A stretch of DNA of 61,588 nt from Pseudomonadota bacterium (GCA_029561145.1 JAKQJM010000004.1:1-61588); one strand, 5' to 3'; shown: positions 30,124-39,702, numbered from the stretch's first letter. Notes: generated from the sequence alone by a model not told the origin. A program made the numbers and translations.

Positions 30124-30675
30124 ATGATGGAGATTCCGCTTTATCGGCAGATCCTCGCTGCCGGATTCGAGACGCTCGATGGTCCCTTGCAACGATTCCA
30201 TTCCCTGCAAGGCAGGCACTCGCTTCAAGGGCGTTGTTCGATACACGGCGCCGAACACGCGATCGGAAAGATGATCTGCATGCTCCTGCGGCTTCCGCAG
30301 CCATGCGCAAATGCGGAGTTCGGCTTCGAGCTCCTTGCCACTTCCGATCTGGAAGTCTGGACGCGTCGTTTCCCGCGGCGCGTGATGCGCTCGTCGCTTC
30401 GACGAGCGGCGGATGGAAAGCTCGCCGAACGCATCGGCCCCGTTCGCTTGGGATTTTCCCTGATTGCCACGGACGGCCGATTATCGATGCGGCTCGACCG
30501 CATCCGCGTGCTCGGCCTGCCATGGCCGCGACGCTGGTTTCCCTTCGTATGGGCGATCGAGCACGGCGCGGACGGCCGTTTCCATTTCGATGTCGGCGCG
30601 CGATTCCTGCGCCTTGGATTGCTCGTCGCCTACTCGGGACACCTTGAACTCCCTGCCGCGGCTGTTGGCGCATGA
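30124..30675 (+). CDS. DUF4166 domain protein
   Basis: A protein of about 183 residues matching DUF4166, a family of unknown function. Family-like features are the start [36 protein letters not shown], and the end region [23 protein letters not shown]. Near residue 25 the hexapeptide HSLQGR occurs twice in tandem, a small duplication of 18 bases (near 30198-30234). The start is unclear: GTG at 30088, ATG at 30097, or the double ATG at 30124/30127. I prefer the last because homology begins at PLYRQ. Its stop overlaps the ATG of the DCC gene. Confidence 0.7.
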   Translation: MMEIPLYRQILAAGFETLDGPLQRFHSLQGRHSLQGRCSIHGAEHAIGKMICMLLRLPQPCANAEFGFELLATSDLEVWTRRFPRRVMRSSLRRAADGKLAERIGPVRLGFSLIATDGRLSMRLDRIRVLGLPWPRRWFPFVWAIEHGADGRFHFDVGARFLRLGLLVAYSGHLELPAAAVGA

Positions 30676-31061
30676 TCGTCGTCTTCGATGCCCACTGCCT
30701 GCTCTGCAGCGGCTCGGTCCGCTACCTGCTTCGGCACGATCGTCGGCGTCGACTGCGCTATGCGACCGTGCAATCCGATGCCGGTCGCGAACTGCTCCAG
30801 CGCGCTGGCGTCGACGCGATCGATCCGGAATCGTTCGTGCTGCTCGACGGCACGCGCACATGGACCGGGACCGCCGCGGTCCTGCGCGTTGCGCATGCGC
30901 TCGGCTGGCCGTGGCGCCTGGCATGGGTCGCCTGGCTGATTCCCTGCCCGTTGCGCGATGCGCTGTATCGCTGGATCGCACGCAATCGCTACCGGTGGTT
31001 CGGGCGACGCGAGATCTGCTTCGTGCCCGACACGGACGACGCCGAGCGCTTTATCCGCTAG
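30672..31061 (+). CDS. DCC-family thiol-disulfide oxidoreductase-like protein (DUF393)
   Basis: A 129-residue DUF393 protein. The family signature is at the start: a D followed by CxxC (D6, C9, C12 in [18 protein letters not shown]). It continues with the usual [27 protein letters not shown], and a short hydrophobic segment ends the domain. The family is called thiol-disulfide oxidoreductase from the motif, but the substrate is not known. The ATG at 30672 overlaps the DUF4166 stop (ATGA), so the two are translationally coupled. They lie inside the kynurenine cluster, between the RidA gene and the dioxygenase gene. Confidence 0.85.
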   Translation: MIVVFDAHCLLCSGSVRYLLRHDRRRRLRYATVQSDAGRELLQRAGVDAIDPESFVLLDGTRTWTGTAAVLRVAHALGWPWRLAWVAWLIPCPLRDALYRWIARNRYRWFGRREICFVPDTDDAERFIR

Positions 31062-31096
31062 CATCTGCGCCCGACGAATTGCCGAGGCCGGCCACC

Positions 31097-31615
31097 ATGC
31101 TCGCACCCGCCTTCAACCTGCAACAGTGGATCGACACGCACCGCCATCTGCTGAAGCCGCCGGTCGGCAACAAATGCATCGTCGATGGCGATTTCATCAT
31201 CATGATCGTCGGCGGGCCGAACGCACGAACCGACTATCACCTGGAGGAAGGCCCCGAGTTCTTCCACCAGCTTGAAGGTGACATGGTCCTGAAGATCCAG
31301 GAGGGCGGCCACGTCCGCGACGTGCCGATCCGGGCTGGCGAGATGTTCTATCTGCCACCGCGCGTTCCGCATTCACCCCAGCGCAGCGCGAACTCGATCG
31401 GCCTGGTCATCGAGCGCAAGCGGCTGGCGCACGAGAAGGATGGATTGCTCTGGTTCTGCGAACGCTGCAACCACAAGCTCTATGAAGAATTCTTCGTGCT
31501 CGACAACGTCGAAGTCGATTTCCTCGCGGTGTTCGACCGCTTCTACCGGTCGCTCGATGCACGCACCTGCAAGTCCTGTGGACATCTGAATCCGGCGCCC
31601 GAGCGGTATGCCTGA
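31097..31615 (+). CDS. nbaC: 3-Hydroxyanthranilate 3,4-dioxygenase
   Basis: A cupin dioxygenase of 172 residues that opens the ring of 3-hydroxyanthranilate to 2-amino-3-carboxymuconate semialdehyde. The iron ligands are H48, E54 and H92, with substrate-binding R44. A second rubredoxin-like metal site typical of the bacterial enzyme is made by C121, C124, C158 and C161. All line up with Cupriavidus metallidurans HAO (H51, E57, H95; four Cys), shifted by three to four residues. The product is the substrate of ACMSD, encoded next. The ATG at 31097 lies 35 bases after the DCC gene stop. Confidence 0.97.
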   Translation: MLAPAFNLQQWIDTHRHLLKPPVGNKCIVDGDFIIMIVGGPNARTDYHLEEGPEFFHQLEGDMVLKIQEGGHVRDVPIRAGEMFYLPPRVPHSPQRSANSIGLVIERKRLAHEKDGLLWFCERCNHKLYEEFFVLDNVEVDFLAVFDRFYRSLDARTCKSCGHLNPAPERYA

Positions 31616-31770
31616 CACGGCAGGCAGTCGAATTCCCGCGGGGCTCTCGCAGGAGGCTGCTTCCAGGCCTTGGCCCTTCTGGGACAATGGTCACGATTGA
31701 ACCGGGCCGGAATGACTTCGCCCAGCAGGGTCCACGCCCGCCTTTCGTCGCGGCAGGTTAAACTTGCCAC

Positions 31771-32793
31771 ATGCTCAAGATCGATACCCACGCCCACATC
31801 CTGCCCGAGAACTGGCCGAACCTCGCCGAGAAATACCAGGATGACCGCTTCCCGGTCATGATCAACGCCGAAGGGCGCCATCGCATCTACAAGGACGGCA
31901 AGTTCTTTCGCGAGATCTGGGCAAACGCCTTCGATCCCGAGGTCAGGGTCGCCGACTATTCCCGATACGCGGTCGATGTCCAGGTCGTCTCGACCGTGCC
32001 GGTGATGTTTTCGTACTGGGCCAAGCCGAGCCAGGCACTAGAACTGCATCGTTTCCTCAACGACCACACCGCCGAAATCTGTCGCCGCTATCCGCGCAAC
32101 TATGCCGGCATCGGCACGGTACCGCTGCAATCCCCGACCCTCGCGATCCAGGAGCTCGAGCGCTGTGTCGATCAGCTCGGCCTGTCGGCGGTGCAGATCG
32201 GCTCGCATATCGAGGACTGGAATCTCGATGCGCCGGAACTGTTCCCGTTCTTCGAGGCGGCTGCCGATCTCGGCGCGGCCATCCTCGTCCATCCGTGGGA
32301 CATGATGGGCAAGGACACGATGCCGAAATACTGGTTGCCCTGGCTGGTCGGCATGCCCGCGGAGCAGTCGCGCGCCGCCTGCTGCCTGATCTTCGGTGGC
32401 GTGCTCGAACGCCTGCCGAAGCTGCGAGTCTGCTTCGCCCATGGAGGCGGCTCGTTCCCGTACTCGATCGGCCGGATCGAACATGGTTTCCGCATGCGTC
32501 CCGACCTCGTCGCCACCGACAACGCGCGCAATCCGCGTGATTATTTCGGCCGCATCTATTTCGATTCCTGCGTGCACGACGACGCCGCCCTGCGCTATCT
32601 GCTCGATGTCGCCGGGGTCGACACCGTCATGCTCGGCACCGACTATCCGTTCCCGCTCGGCGAGCAGGAACCCGGCAGTGGCATCAACGCACTGAACCTT
32701 TCCACTGCCGATCAGGCTCGCCTGTTCCATGGCACCGCGCTCGAATGGCTCAACCTCCCCTACTCGCGCTTTGCGCAAGACGATATGGAGTAA
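31771..32793 (+). CDS. nbaD: 2-Amino-3-carboxymuconate-6-semialdehyde decarboxylase (ACMSD)
   Basis: An amidohydrolase-fold decarboxylase of 340 residues that turns the unstable dioxygenase product into 2-aminomuconate semialdehyde, diverting flux from quinolinate and NAD formation. Zinc ligands H7 and H9 (DTHAHILPENW), H174 (ILVHPWDMMGK) and D291 (GTDYPFP), plus H224, correspond to H9, H11, H177, D294 and H228 of the Pseudomonas fluorescens enzyme. The signature ENWP at the start is specific for ACMSD. It has no Shine-Dalgarno sequence, and a TAAACT hexamer ends six bases before its ATG. A small secreted protein gene follows after four bases. Confidence 0.97.
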   Translation: MLKIDTHAHILPENWPNLAEKYQDDRFPVMINAEGRHRIYKDGKFFREIWANAFDPEVRVADYSRYAVDVQVVSTVPVMFSYWAKPSQALELHRFLNDHTAEICRRYPRNYAGIGTVPLQSPTLAIQELERCVDQLGLSAVQIGSHIEDWNLDAPELFPFFEAAADLGAAILVHPWDMMGKDTMPKYWLPWLVGMPAEQSRAACCLIFGGVLERLPKLRVCFAHGGGSFPYSIGRIEHGFRMRPDLVATDNARNPRDYFGRIYFDSCVHDDAALRYLLDVAGVDTVMLGTDYPFPLGEQEPGSGINALNLSTADQARLFHGTALEWLNLPYSRFAQDDME

Positions 32794-32797
32794 CCCG

Positions 32798-33307
32798 ATG
32801 AAACTTCCCCTCATGCTCCTGCTTCTTGCCGCCGCCAGCGCCAGCGCGCAGGAGCATTCCGACTACAACCTCAATGACGGCAAAGTGCGTTTCAGCGTTC
32901 CGGCGGGCTGGAGCGCGATCATGGAGAAATCCGATGGCAACCCGCAGGCGATCATCTACCAGGTGAACGATCCGGCCACCGCGGGCACCGAGGACACGGC
33001 GAGCGTCACGGTGAAGACACGCCAGCTGAAGTCGCCGGCGGAATTCGCCGATGCCAAGCAGAACGAAATGCTGTTGTCGAAAGCGCAGACCGGCTACGAG
33101 GCGAGCGCCGATGGCAGCGACAACGGCATCCACAACTACTTCGTGATGCGCGGGAAAACACGCTATGCGATCCGGGATCGCTTCGTCCTGATGGGTTCGA
33201 TCGCCGTGCAGGTGCGTTGCCAGCGACCGCTCCTCGACAGCACGACCAAGGACTGGACCAGCCAGTTCTATGCCGGCTGCGACAGCGTCGCCACATCGCT
33301 GAAATGA
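32798..33307 (+). CDS. Small secreted protein of unknown function in kynurenine cluster
   Basis: I do not recognise the family. The 169-residue product has a textbook signal peptide (MKLPLMLLLLAAASASAQ). The mature part starts YNLNDGKVRFSVPAGWSAIMEKSDGNPQ, resembling exported proteins with a beta-rich PsbP/Mog1-like start, and has two cysteines near the end (RCQRP, YAGCDS) that could form a disulfide. It begins four bases after ACMSD and its stop overlaps the kynureninase ATG, so it is part of the same transcript. A periplasmic protein between two cytosolic pathway enzymes is unexpected. Confidence 0.75.
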   Translation: MKLPLMLLLLAAASASAQEHSDYNLNDGKVRFSVPAGWSAIMEKSDGNPQAIIYQVNDPATAGTEDTASVTVKTRQLKSPAEFADAKQNEMLLSKAQTGYEASADGSDNGIHNYFVMRGKTRYAIRDRFVLMGSIAVQVRCQRPLLDSTTKDWTSQFYAGCDSVATSLK

Positions 33308-34590
33308 GCGATCCCGGCCGCTGTGACGCCAGCGAGGATTGGGCACTCGGCGCCGATGCGGCCGATCCGCTCGGTCGGTTCCGCGCCGAGTTCTGCATGC
33401 CGCAGCACGAAGGCCGCGATATCGCCTATTTCTGCGGCAACTCGCTGGGCCTGCAGCCGCGCGCGACACGCAAGGCGGTAACCGACGAACTCGACTACTG
33501 GGCCGAGCTCGCTGTTGAGGGCCATTTCCGTGGCCGCCTGCCATGGATGGACTATCACGAGTTCGTTCGCGACGACCTCGCCGCCATCGTCGGTGCACGC
33601 CCGATCGAAGTCGTCGCGATGAATTCCCTCAGCGTCAACCTGCATCTGCTGATGGTCAGCTTCTATCGTCCGGGTGCGGGGCGAGCGGCGATCCTGATCG
33701 AGAAAAGCGCATTCCCTTCGGATCGCTACGCGGTCGAAGCGCAGTTGCGCTTCCACGGCCAGGATCCGGGCGAGTCCCTGATCGAGCTCGCACCGGACGA
33801 AGCCGACGGCACCTTGTCCGAAGCCGCGATCCTTGCTGCGATCGAAAAGCACGGTTCGCGTATCGCTCTCGTCCTGTTACCCGGCGTGCAATACCTGACC
33901 GGACAGGCACTGGACCTGGCCACGATCACGAAGGCGGCGCACGCCCAGGGCTGCGTCGTCGGCTTCGATCTGGCGCACGCGGTTGGCAACATCGATCTGC
34001 ATCTGCACGATTCGGGTTGCGATTTCGCCGTGTGGTGCAGTTACAAGTATCTCAATTCAGGCCCTGGCGCGGTGGCCGGCGCCTTTGTACACGAGCGTCA
34101 CGCAAGGACGACGCGCCCGCGCTTCGCCGGCTGGTGGGGGCACGAAAAAACCACGCGCTTCGAGATGGGACCGGAATTCAGGCCCACACCGGGCGCCGAC
34201 GGATGGCAATTGTCGAACCCGCCGATCCTTGCCCTCGCGCCCCTGCGCATTTCGCTCGAGGTATTCCGGCGCGCGGGTTTCGATGCGCTGCGCGAGAAGT
34301 CGCGCGCAGTGACCGGCTACCTCGAATGGCTGATCCGCGAACGCGTCGCCGACGTGCTCGATATCGTCACGCCGACGGAGCCTGCACGTCGTGGCTGCCA
34401 GTTGTCGCTCCGGGTCAAGGGTCCGCGCGAATCCGGTCGTGAACTGTTCGAACACCTGCAGCGTGACGGCATCGTTGTCGACTGGCGCGAACCCGATATC
34501 ATTCGCGCCGCACCGACACCGCTGTACAACCGCCATGTCGATTGTCGCCGCCTGATCGAATCGGTCGCGCGCTGGCGCTCGGCGCGATGA
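33304..34590 (+). CDS. kynU: Kynureninase
   Basis: A PLP enzyme of 428 residues that splits kynurenine or 3-hydroxykynurenine into alanine and anthranilate or 3-hydroxyanthranilate. The cofactor lysine is K248 in WCSYKYLNSGPG. The preceding aspartate in GFDLAHAVGN binds the pyridine nitrogen. YFCGNSLGLQPR is the usual N-terminal signature, and FAGWWGHEKTTRFEM also matches. The ATG overlaps the stop of the small secreted protein gene. With Kmo encoded seven bases downstream, the substrate here is probably 3-hydroxykynurenine. Confidence 0.97.
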   Translation: MSDPGRCDASEDWALGADAADPLGRFRAEFCMPQHEGRDIAYFCGNSLGLQPRATRKAVTDELDYWAELAVEGHFRGRLPWMDYHEFVRDDLAAIVGARPIEVVAMNSLSVNLHLLMVSFYRPGAGRAAILIEKSAFPSDRYAVEAQLRFHGQDPGESLIELAPDEADGTLSEAAILAAIEKHGSRIALVLLPGVQYLTGQALDLATITKAAHAQGCVVGFDLAHAVGNIDLHLHDSGCDFAVWCSYKYLNSGPGAVAGAFVHERHARTTRPRFAGWWGHEKTTRFEMGPEFRPTPGADGWQLSNPPILALAPLRISLEVFRRAGFDALREKSRAVTGYLEWLIRERVADVLDIVTPTEPARRGCQLSLRVKGPRESGRELFEHLQRDGIVVDWREPDIIRAAPTPLYNRHVDCRRLIESVARWRSAR

Positions 34591-34597
34591 TCCGGCA

Positions 34598-36004
34598 ATG
34601 AGACCACCCATCACGATCGTCGGCGCCGGTCTCGTCGGCGCCCTGCTCGCGACCCTGCTCGCCCAGCGCGGTTTTGCAGTCACCGTATTCGAACGTCGCC
34701 CGGATCCGCGCAAGGCCGGTTTCCTCGGCGGCCGCTCGATCAATCTCGCCCTCGCCGAGCGCGGCTGGCACGGCCTGCGCGTGGCGGGCATGCAGGAGCG
34801 GATGCGGCCGATCGCGGTGATGATGCGCGGACGCATGGTTCACGACGTCAACGGTCAGACCAATCTGCAACGCTACGGTCGCGATGATTCCGAAGTGATC
34901 TGGTCGGTCAACCGCGGCGCGCTGAACACGAACCTGCTCGATGCCGCCGAAGCCGCCGGGACCATCATCCATTTCGACCAGCGCCTCGACTCGGTCGACT
35001 GGAACCACTCGATCCTGCATCTGCGCAGCGAGGACGGAACCGTGCGAGAGCATCGCGCGGGCGTCGTGCTGGGTACCGACGGAGCCGGATCCGCCCTGCG
35101 CAACGCAATGGCCAGGGTGGTCGATCTGGGCGAACGTTTCGAGCCTCTCGGCCATGGCTACAAGGAACTCGAGATTCCGGCCCTGACGGATATTCCGCAA
35201 GCCAGCCTTGCGCCGGGCCTGCATGAAAAGCGCGCGCGCGGCGAGCGCTTCGCGATGGAGCCGAACGCCCTGCACATCTGGCCGCGCGGCAACTACATGT
35301 GCATTGCGTTGCCGAATGCCGAAGGCAGCTTCACGGTTACCCTGTTCCTGCCGAACGAGGGGACGCCCAGCCTTTCCAGCGTCAAGACGGCGAGCGACGC
35401 ACGCGCGTTTTTCGAACGCGATTTCGCCGATATCGTGCCGCTGATGCCCGGCCTCGAAGCGGACTATGTCGGCAATCCGACCGGACTGCTTGGCACTCTG
35501 TACCTCGATCGCTGGCACCTCGACCACCGTGCCCTGCTGCTTGGCGACGCCTCGCACGCGATCGTGCCGTTCCATGGCCAGGGCATGAATGCGGGCTTTG
35601 AAGATGCGGTCGAACTCGCCGAACTGATCGCCGCCACACCGGATGACACCGCGTCGGTGTTCGCCGAATTCGAGCGTCGCCGCAAACCGAATGCCGATGC
35701 GATCGCGGCGATGGCGTTGGAGAACTACGTCGAGATGCGCGATCGCGTGGACGATGCGGACTACCTGCTCATGCGCGAACTCGACCGCGCCCTCGCCGCC
35801 CGTCATCCGGGCCGCTGGGCACCGCGCTACTGGATGGTCACGTTCTCGCGCATCCCGTATCGCACGGCCTTCGAACGCGGCGCGATCCAGTCGAAGCTGC
35901 TGCGCGAGTTGATCGCGGGAAAGTCGACACTTGCCGATATCAATCTCGACGCCGCCGATGCCCGCGTGCGGCTGATCCTGAGTCCGGTGCCGGCTGATAC
36001 ATAG
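34598..36004 (+). CDS. kmo: Kynurenine 3-monooxygenase
   Basis: An FAD- and NADPH-dependent hydroxylase of 468 residues making 3-hydroxykynurenine. The FAD Rossmann motif is G9-A-G11-L-V-G14 (IVGAGLVG), followed by TVFERRPDPR. RSINLALAERG and the second FAD motif GDASHAIVPFHGQGMNAGFED (near 316-336) are diagnostic for KMO. No clear C-terminal membrane helix is visible, as is usual for the bacterial enzymes. It is the last gene of the cluster, seven bases after kynU. Together the cluster runs from kynurenine to 2-aminomuconate and probably its deaminated product; the enzymes making kynurenine are not in the window. Confidence 0.96.
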   Translation: MRPPITIVGAGLVGALLATLLAQRGFAVTVFERRPDPRKAGFLGGRSINLALAERGWHGLRVAGMQERMRPIAVMMRGRMVHDVNGQTNLQRYGRDDSEVIWSVNRGALNTNLLDAAEAAGTIIHFDQRLDSVDWNHSILHLRSEDGTVREHRAGVVLGTDGAGSALRNAMARVVDLGERFEPLGHGYKELEIPALTDIPQASLAPGLHEKRARGERFAMEPNALHIWPRGNYMCIALPNAEGSFTVTLFLPNEGTPSLSSVKTASDARAFFERDFADIVPLMPGLEADYVGNPTGLLGTLYLDRWHLDHRALLLGDASHAIVPFHGQGMNAGFEDAVELAELIAATPDDTASVFAEFERRRKPNADAIAAMALENYVEMRDRVDDADYLLMRELDRALAARHPGRWAPRYWMVTFSRIPYRTAFERGAIQSKLLRELIAGKSTLADINLDAADARVRLILSPVPADT

Positions 36005-36589
36005 GCTATTCGCCGAGACGAGCTGGCGGCGAGCATTTCCTGCAACACGAGGTCGCCCTGCGCCTCGCGTCCCATCGGCACACCCACTGATTCGAATCTG
36101 CGTTCAATGACACATACGCCGTTGCCGGTAACGTAGTCAGGCGTGGTGCTTTTTTGTTGTCAGCGCGACGACGAGCACCGCCCGCGGAGGGGCCAACTCC
36201 TGAAGACGTTTCCTGCAGCCTGGACGGATCAAGGCGCAGCGCGCCGATACCGAAGTACGCCAGACCGATGGCGGCCCCGTCGGCTCCGGCTCTTGCGTTG
36301 AACGGCGTCATGCCCCTGTGTCCCTGCAGGCAAAAGCGTATCCGTTCAATGTGTCGGGATCATCAGGCATTGTCGAGCGACGGCAACGCGCGCACGATTC
36401 TCATCGTTTCGATGCTGACCGTGATCACGCGCACGAACAATTCGAGCGAATTGCGCGGGTTGTGCATGGTCTCGATCGCCCATGTGTTTGTGTTTCCCCG
36501 CAATCGACTCGGTGCGCTCTTCTGTTCAACGGCGCCGGGGCCGAAAACCGATCCCGGTGCACGGGCCTCATGTCACGATGTCATCGTTG
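36005..36589. other. 585-base gap after kmo with a possible gene fragment
   Basis: No intact gene is visible. On the minus strand one frame reads coding-like sequence from about 36565 down to a TGA at 36363-36365, including NTWAIETMHNPRNSLELFV and ITVSIETMRIVRALPSLDN, with only TTG or a late ATG as start. It may be the 3' remnant of a gene or a very short protein. Other open frames here have compositions typical of shadows. The rest has no repeat or hairpin that I can name. Confidence 0.3.
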
Positions 36590-38035
36590 CTAGAGCGCGC
36601 GAAGGAAGGCGACCAGATCGCGTTTTTCAGGAGTGGTCAATCCGATCGCAAAACGTGTGTCGTAGAAATCGATGACGTCCTCGAGCCGCGCGGCCGATCC
36701 GTTGTGGAAGTACGGCGGATGCGCCACGGCTCCGCGCAGGATCGGCCCCTTGAACTTGCCGATATCCTTCCAGCGTCCGGTCAGCAGGGCGCGACCGGGA
36801 TCCGTGGTCTGCCGAACCGCTCCCGTTTCGCGATTGCGCAGCGTATACAAGGGCATGTCCGGGCTGCGCCGCGAGGCATCGGTGAGCCCGAGATCGAGCG
36901 GCAGCGCGACGGTGTGGTTTCCGACATTGGGTGCGTTATGGCACGTCGTGCAGGTGCCGGCGATCACCGGCATGTCGAGCGCGTCATTGAGCCCGCCGAC
37001 CGAAGTGATCGCGATCGGCCGGGTATTGAACAGGACTTCGCCGCGGGCAACCGATTCCCGTTCCTCGCGCGACGCCGATGCGCTGCCGTTCCACGCGGCA
37101 AACAGGGACATCGATCCGGGATTGAAGGCGGCCAGGGTAGGATCGGCGCCGAGCGTATCGTTGATGCCGACATGAAAGCGCTGCGACGCAAGAATGCGCG
37201 GGCCGCCCATGGCATCGTCGTCATTGAGCAGTCCGGCGCGGTTGTCGCGAATCTGGGCAGTGGTCAGACCCAGTTCGAAGGCAACGATCTGGTTGATCTG
37301 ATCCTCGCTGGGCGCTGCTGCGGCCTGCGCGTGGCCGAGCGTGGCGTCCAGCACCTGATGCCTGAGGCTCGCGACGAGATTGGCCTGGCTGACCCCTGCA
37401 TCCATCGGCGGCAGGAACGGAGCGACGGTCTCGCGCGCATCCCACATCACGCCGGTCAGGAACGCGAGATTGGTCGATGGCAAAGGACGCCGGAACAATG
37501 ACAGTTCGGCGGCACTGGCAAAGCCGTAGGGATCGTCGACGCTGTCGAGCGTGAACTCCGCCGTGGCCGGCACTCCGATTCCTACCCGGATCAGCCCGCG
37601 ATTGAGCAGCATCGAATAGGCGTGGCGACGCTTTTCGAGCGTCGAGACGTCGGCAAGCGGGGAGTTTGAGCCGTCATTCCTGCGGAAGATCGGATCGGTT
37701 CCGGCGGTCGCCTCGAACCGCGTGCGCACGCCTGCCGGCGTTATCGACCAGGCTTCCTCCTGGCGGTGGCAGGTGTTGCAGCTTCGGCCGTTCGTTCCGA
37801 GAGCCTGGAAGAATGCATTGCTCGTGTCGATCGACCCGCCAGGCGAGAACGTGCGCAGCCAGCCGAACGGATTGTCGGTTGTCATCGGATCGCCCAGGGT
37901 CTGCGCGCTGACCAGCATTTCGGACGTACCGACCTGCGCAAGCACGACTCCCGGTATCGCTCCGCACCACGCCAGGCCGACCGCAATCAACGCACCGTGC
38001 CTGCCCCGACGCCACCACGCTCCCTGACTACGCAT
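36590..38035 (-). CDS. Di-haem cytochrome c peroxidase/MauG-family protein, exported
   Basis: A 481-residue exported protein with two CxxCH haem motifs: C86-N-T-C-H90 and CTTCH near 361. A signal peptide lies at about residues 12-33 ([11 protein letters not shown], cleavage near VLAQ). The C-terminal segment [24 protein letters not shown] is typical of di-haem peroxidases, and the length is above the classic CcpA (about 330), as in MauG-like relatives. I chose the ATG at 38035 because a GGAGG-type ribosome site lies about nine bases upstream; longer in-frame readings are Arg-rich and unlikely. Peroxidase or a tailoring oxidation are both possible. Confidence 0.88.
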   Translation of the reverse strand: MRSQGAWWRRGRHGALIAVGLAWCGAIPGVVLAQVGTSEMLVSAQTLGDPMTTDNPFGWLRTFSPGGSIDTSNAFFQALGTNGRSCNTCHRQEEAWSITPAGVRTRFEATAGTDPIFRRNDGSNSPLADVSTLEKRRHAYSMLLNRGLIRVGIGVPATAEFTLDSVDDPYGFASAAELSLFRRPLPSTNLAFLTGVMWDARETVAPFLPPMDAGVSQANLVASLRHQVLDATLGHAQAAAAPSEDQINQIVAFELGLTTAQIRDNRAGLLNDDDAMGGPRILASQRFHVGINDTLGADPTLAAFNPGSMSLFAAWNGSASASREERESVARGEVLFNTRPIAITSVGGLNDALDMPVIAGTCTTCHNAPNVGNHTVALPLDLGLTDASRRSPDMPLYTLRNRETGAVRQTTDPGRALLTGRWKDIGKFKGPILRGAVAHPPYFHNGSAARLEDVIDFYDTRFAIGLTTPEKRDLVAFLRAL

Positions 38036-38500
38036 TGGACATGCCCTCCTCCGGTTTCGCAGACGACGGAGCGTCTGCACGCATCGTCGGCAGGATGTCC
38101 ATCGTCGACCGATAGCGTCTCCCTGCCGCGCCATGTCCGTAGAACGACATTTCGACGCCGATTTGGACAAGCCAAACCCGAATTGGCGCTACCGGCCCGA
38201 CCGTCGGACCCGGGTGCCCGCTCAGACCATCCGCCCGGTCCTGGCCGCCGCGAAGTGCCCCACATGGCCGGCAACGATATGGCTGTCTCCGGGAAACCCG
38301 GACGCGTCACAACTGCGACGTTTTCTGGCCCTCGCAGTTGTCGCCACGACCAGGCGATTGCTGCCGGCAACGATCGAGGTCAAAGCACCCGGTGGAGCCG
38401 GTCGGTATTCGATTTCCGGCTGCGTCGTGCAACTGCAGCGTCGGGTGCGCTGTCGTATCATCACCTCTGCTCTTGCCAGCCCGCCAACCGGAGTCAGGCC
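38036..38500. other. 465-base divergent intergenic region before mtnB
   Basis: This gap separates the divergent peroxidase gene and mtnB and should hold both promoters. A plus-strand open frame beginning ATG at 38133 overlaps mtnB out of frame and is Arg/Pro-rich, so I treat it as noise. I found no recognisable SAM or SAH riboswitch fold, terminator hairpin or repeat by eye. GGAG at 38490-38493 is the probable mtnB ribosome site. Confidence 0.4.
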
Positions 38501-39139
38501 ATCAACTCGCTTCCCTACGACAACGCGGTTCTCGCCGAACGCGCCCTGGCCATCGCAGACAATGCACGCGAGCTCGCCGCACTCGGCTGGACTCCGGCGA
38601 CCAGCAGCAATTTCTCGATGCGCCTCGACCCGCGGCATGTCGCAGTGACCGTTTCCGGCCGCGACAAGGGAAAGCTTGGCGCGGACGACATCATGGTCGT
38701 CGACCTGGAAAACCGACCGGTCGCCACGTCGGCGCGCCCGTCCGCCGAGACGGCCCTGCACACCCAGGTCTATCGCCGCTTTCCTGCGGTCGGCGCAGTC
38801 CTGCATACCCATTCGCGCGCCCAGAGCGTCGCATCGCGCCTGTTCGCCAGGGCCGGGAACGTGCGTTTTGAAGGCTGGGAACTGCAGAAGGCGATTTCGG
38901 GACACCACACCCACGAGAGCGTGCTTGACCTGCCGGTGTTTCCGAATACGCAGGAAATGAGCGAACTGGTCAGCCGGGTCGATGCCTGGCTCGATGCGGG
39001 CAAGCCATTGCATGGCTACCTGATCGATGGCCACGGCATCTATGCGTGGGGTGTTGACATGGCCGAGGCCAGACGCCACCTCGAAGCGTTCGAGTTCCTG
39101 CTCAACTGCGAGCTGGACCTGAGGAGGCTGTCAGCATGA
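38501..39139 (+). CDS. mtnB: Methylthioribulose-1-phosphate dehydratase, apparent ATC start
   Basis: A class II aldolase-fold dehydratase of the methionine salvage pathway, 212 residues. Core motifs are present: [29 protein letters not shown], and the zinc ligands H102 and H104 in LHTHSRAQS. No ATG, GTG or TTG lies in frame near the expected N terminus. The sequence NSLPYDNAV follows an ATC codon at 38501, and a GGAG ribosome site lies seven bases before it, just where a start codon should be. Either this is a rare ATC start (or a sequence error for ATG), or translation starts far upstream. mtnD overlaps its stop by four bases. Confidence 0.88.
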   Translation: MNSLPYDNAVLAERALAIADNARELAALGWTPATSSNFSMRLDPRHVAVTVSGRDKGKLGADDIMVVDLENRPVATSARPSAETALHTQVYRRFPAVGAVLHTHSRAQSVASRLFARAGNVRFEGWELQKAISGHHTHESVLDLPVFPNTQEMSELVSRVDAWLDAGKPLHGYLIDGHGIYAWGVDMAEARRHLEAFEFLLNCELDLRRLSA

Positions 39140-39702
39140 GTCGATTGCGGATCTACGCCGAAACAGACGGTGCCGTGGCACTGGCCACCCATGATGCACA
39201 CGCGGACATCGCCGCGGCACTGCGGGCAGTCGGTATCCGCTTCGAGCAATGGGAGGCTGCCCAGCCCATCGCTGCCGGCGCCAGCCAGGCCGAAGTGATT
39301 GCCGCCTACCGGACCGACATCGATCGTCTCATGCGCGAGGAAGGCTACCGCACCGTGGACGTGGTCAGCCTGACTGCCGACCATCCCGATCGCGCCGCGC
39401 TGCGCCAGAAGTTCCTCAGTGAGCACACCCACGCCGAGGACGAAGTACGTTTCTTTGTCGCCGGGTCGGGCCAGTTCACCCTGCATATCGATGGCAAAAT
39501 CTACGACATACTTTGCGAACAAGGAGACCTGATCGGCGTCCCCGACGGAACGCGCCACTGGTTCGACATGAGTGAGCAGCCGAACTTCGTCGCGATCCGC
39601 CTGTTCAACAATCCAGCCGGCTGGGTCGCCAACTTCACCGGCGACGACATCGCCACGAGGTTCCCCCGCATGACACCGGGCGATACCGCGGCAAGCGGCT
39701 GA
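39136..39702 (+). CDS. mtnD: Acireductone dioxygenase
   Basis: A cupin enzyme of 188 residues that oxidises acireductone to formate and 2-keto-4-methylthiobutyrate (Fe form), a late step of methionine salvage. Metal ligands H97, H99, E103 ([12 protein letters not shown]) and H141 (GTRHWFDMS) correspond to H96, H98, E102 and H140 of the Klebsiella enzyme. The ATG overlaps the mtnB stop (ATGA), so the two are coupled. mtnC, which makes its substrate, follows 93 bases downstream. mtnA, mtnP or mtnK are not in the window. Confidence 0.97.
   Translation: MSRLRIYAETDGAVALATHDAHADIAAALRAVGIRFEQWEAAQPIAAGASQAEVIAAYRTDIDRLMREEGYRTVDVVSLTADHPDRAALRQKFLSEHTHAEDEVRFFVAGSGQFTLHIDGKIYDILCEQGDLIGVPDGTRHWFDMSEQPNFVAIRLFNNPAGWVANFTGDDIATRFPRMTPGDTAASG

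Noticed and set aside
38133-38648. Plus-strand open frame starting MSVERHF before mtnB
   Set aside because: It overlaps mtnB out of frame by about 150 bases and is Arg/Pro-rich; no homology or ribosome site is visible.
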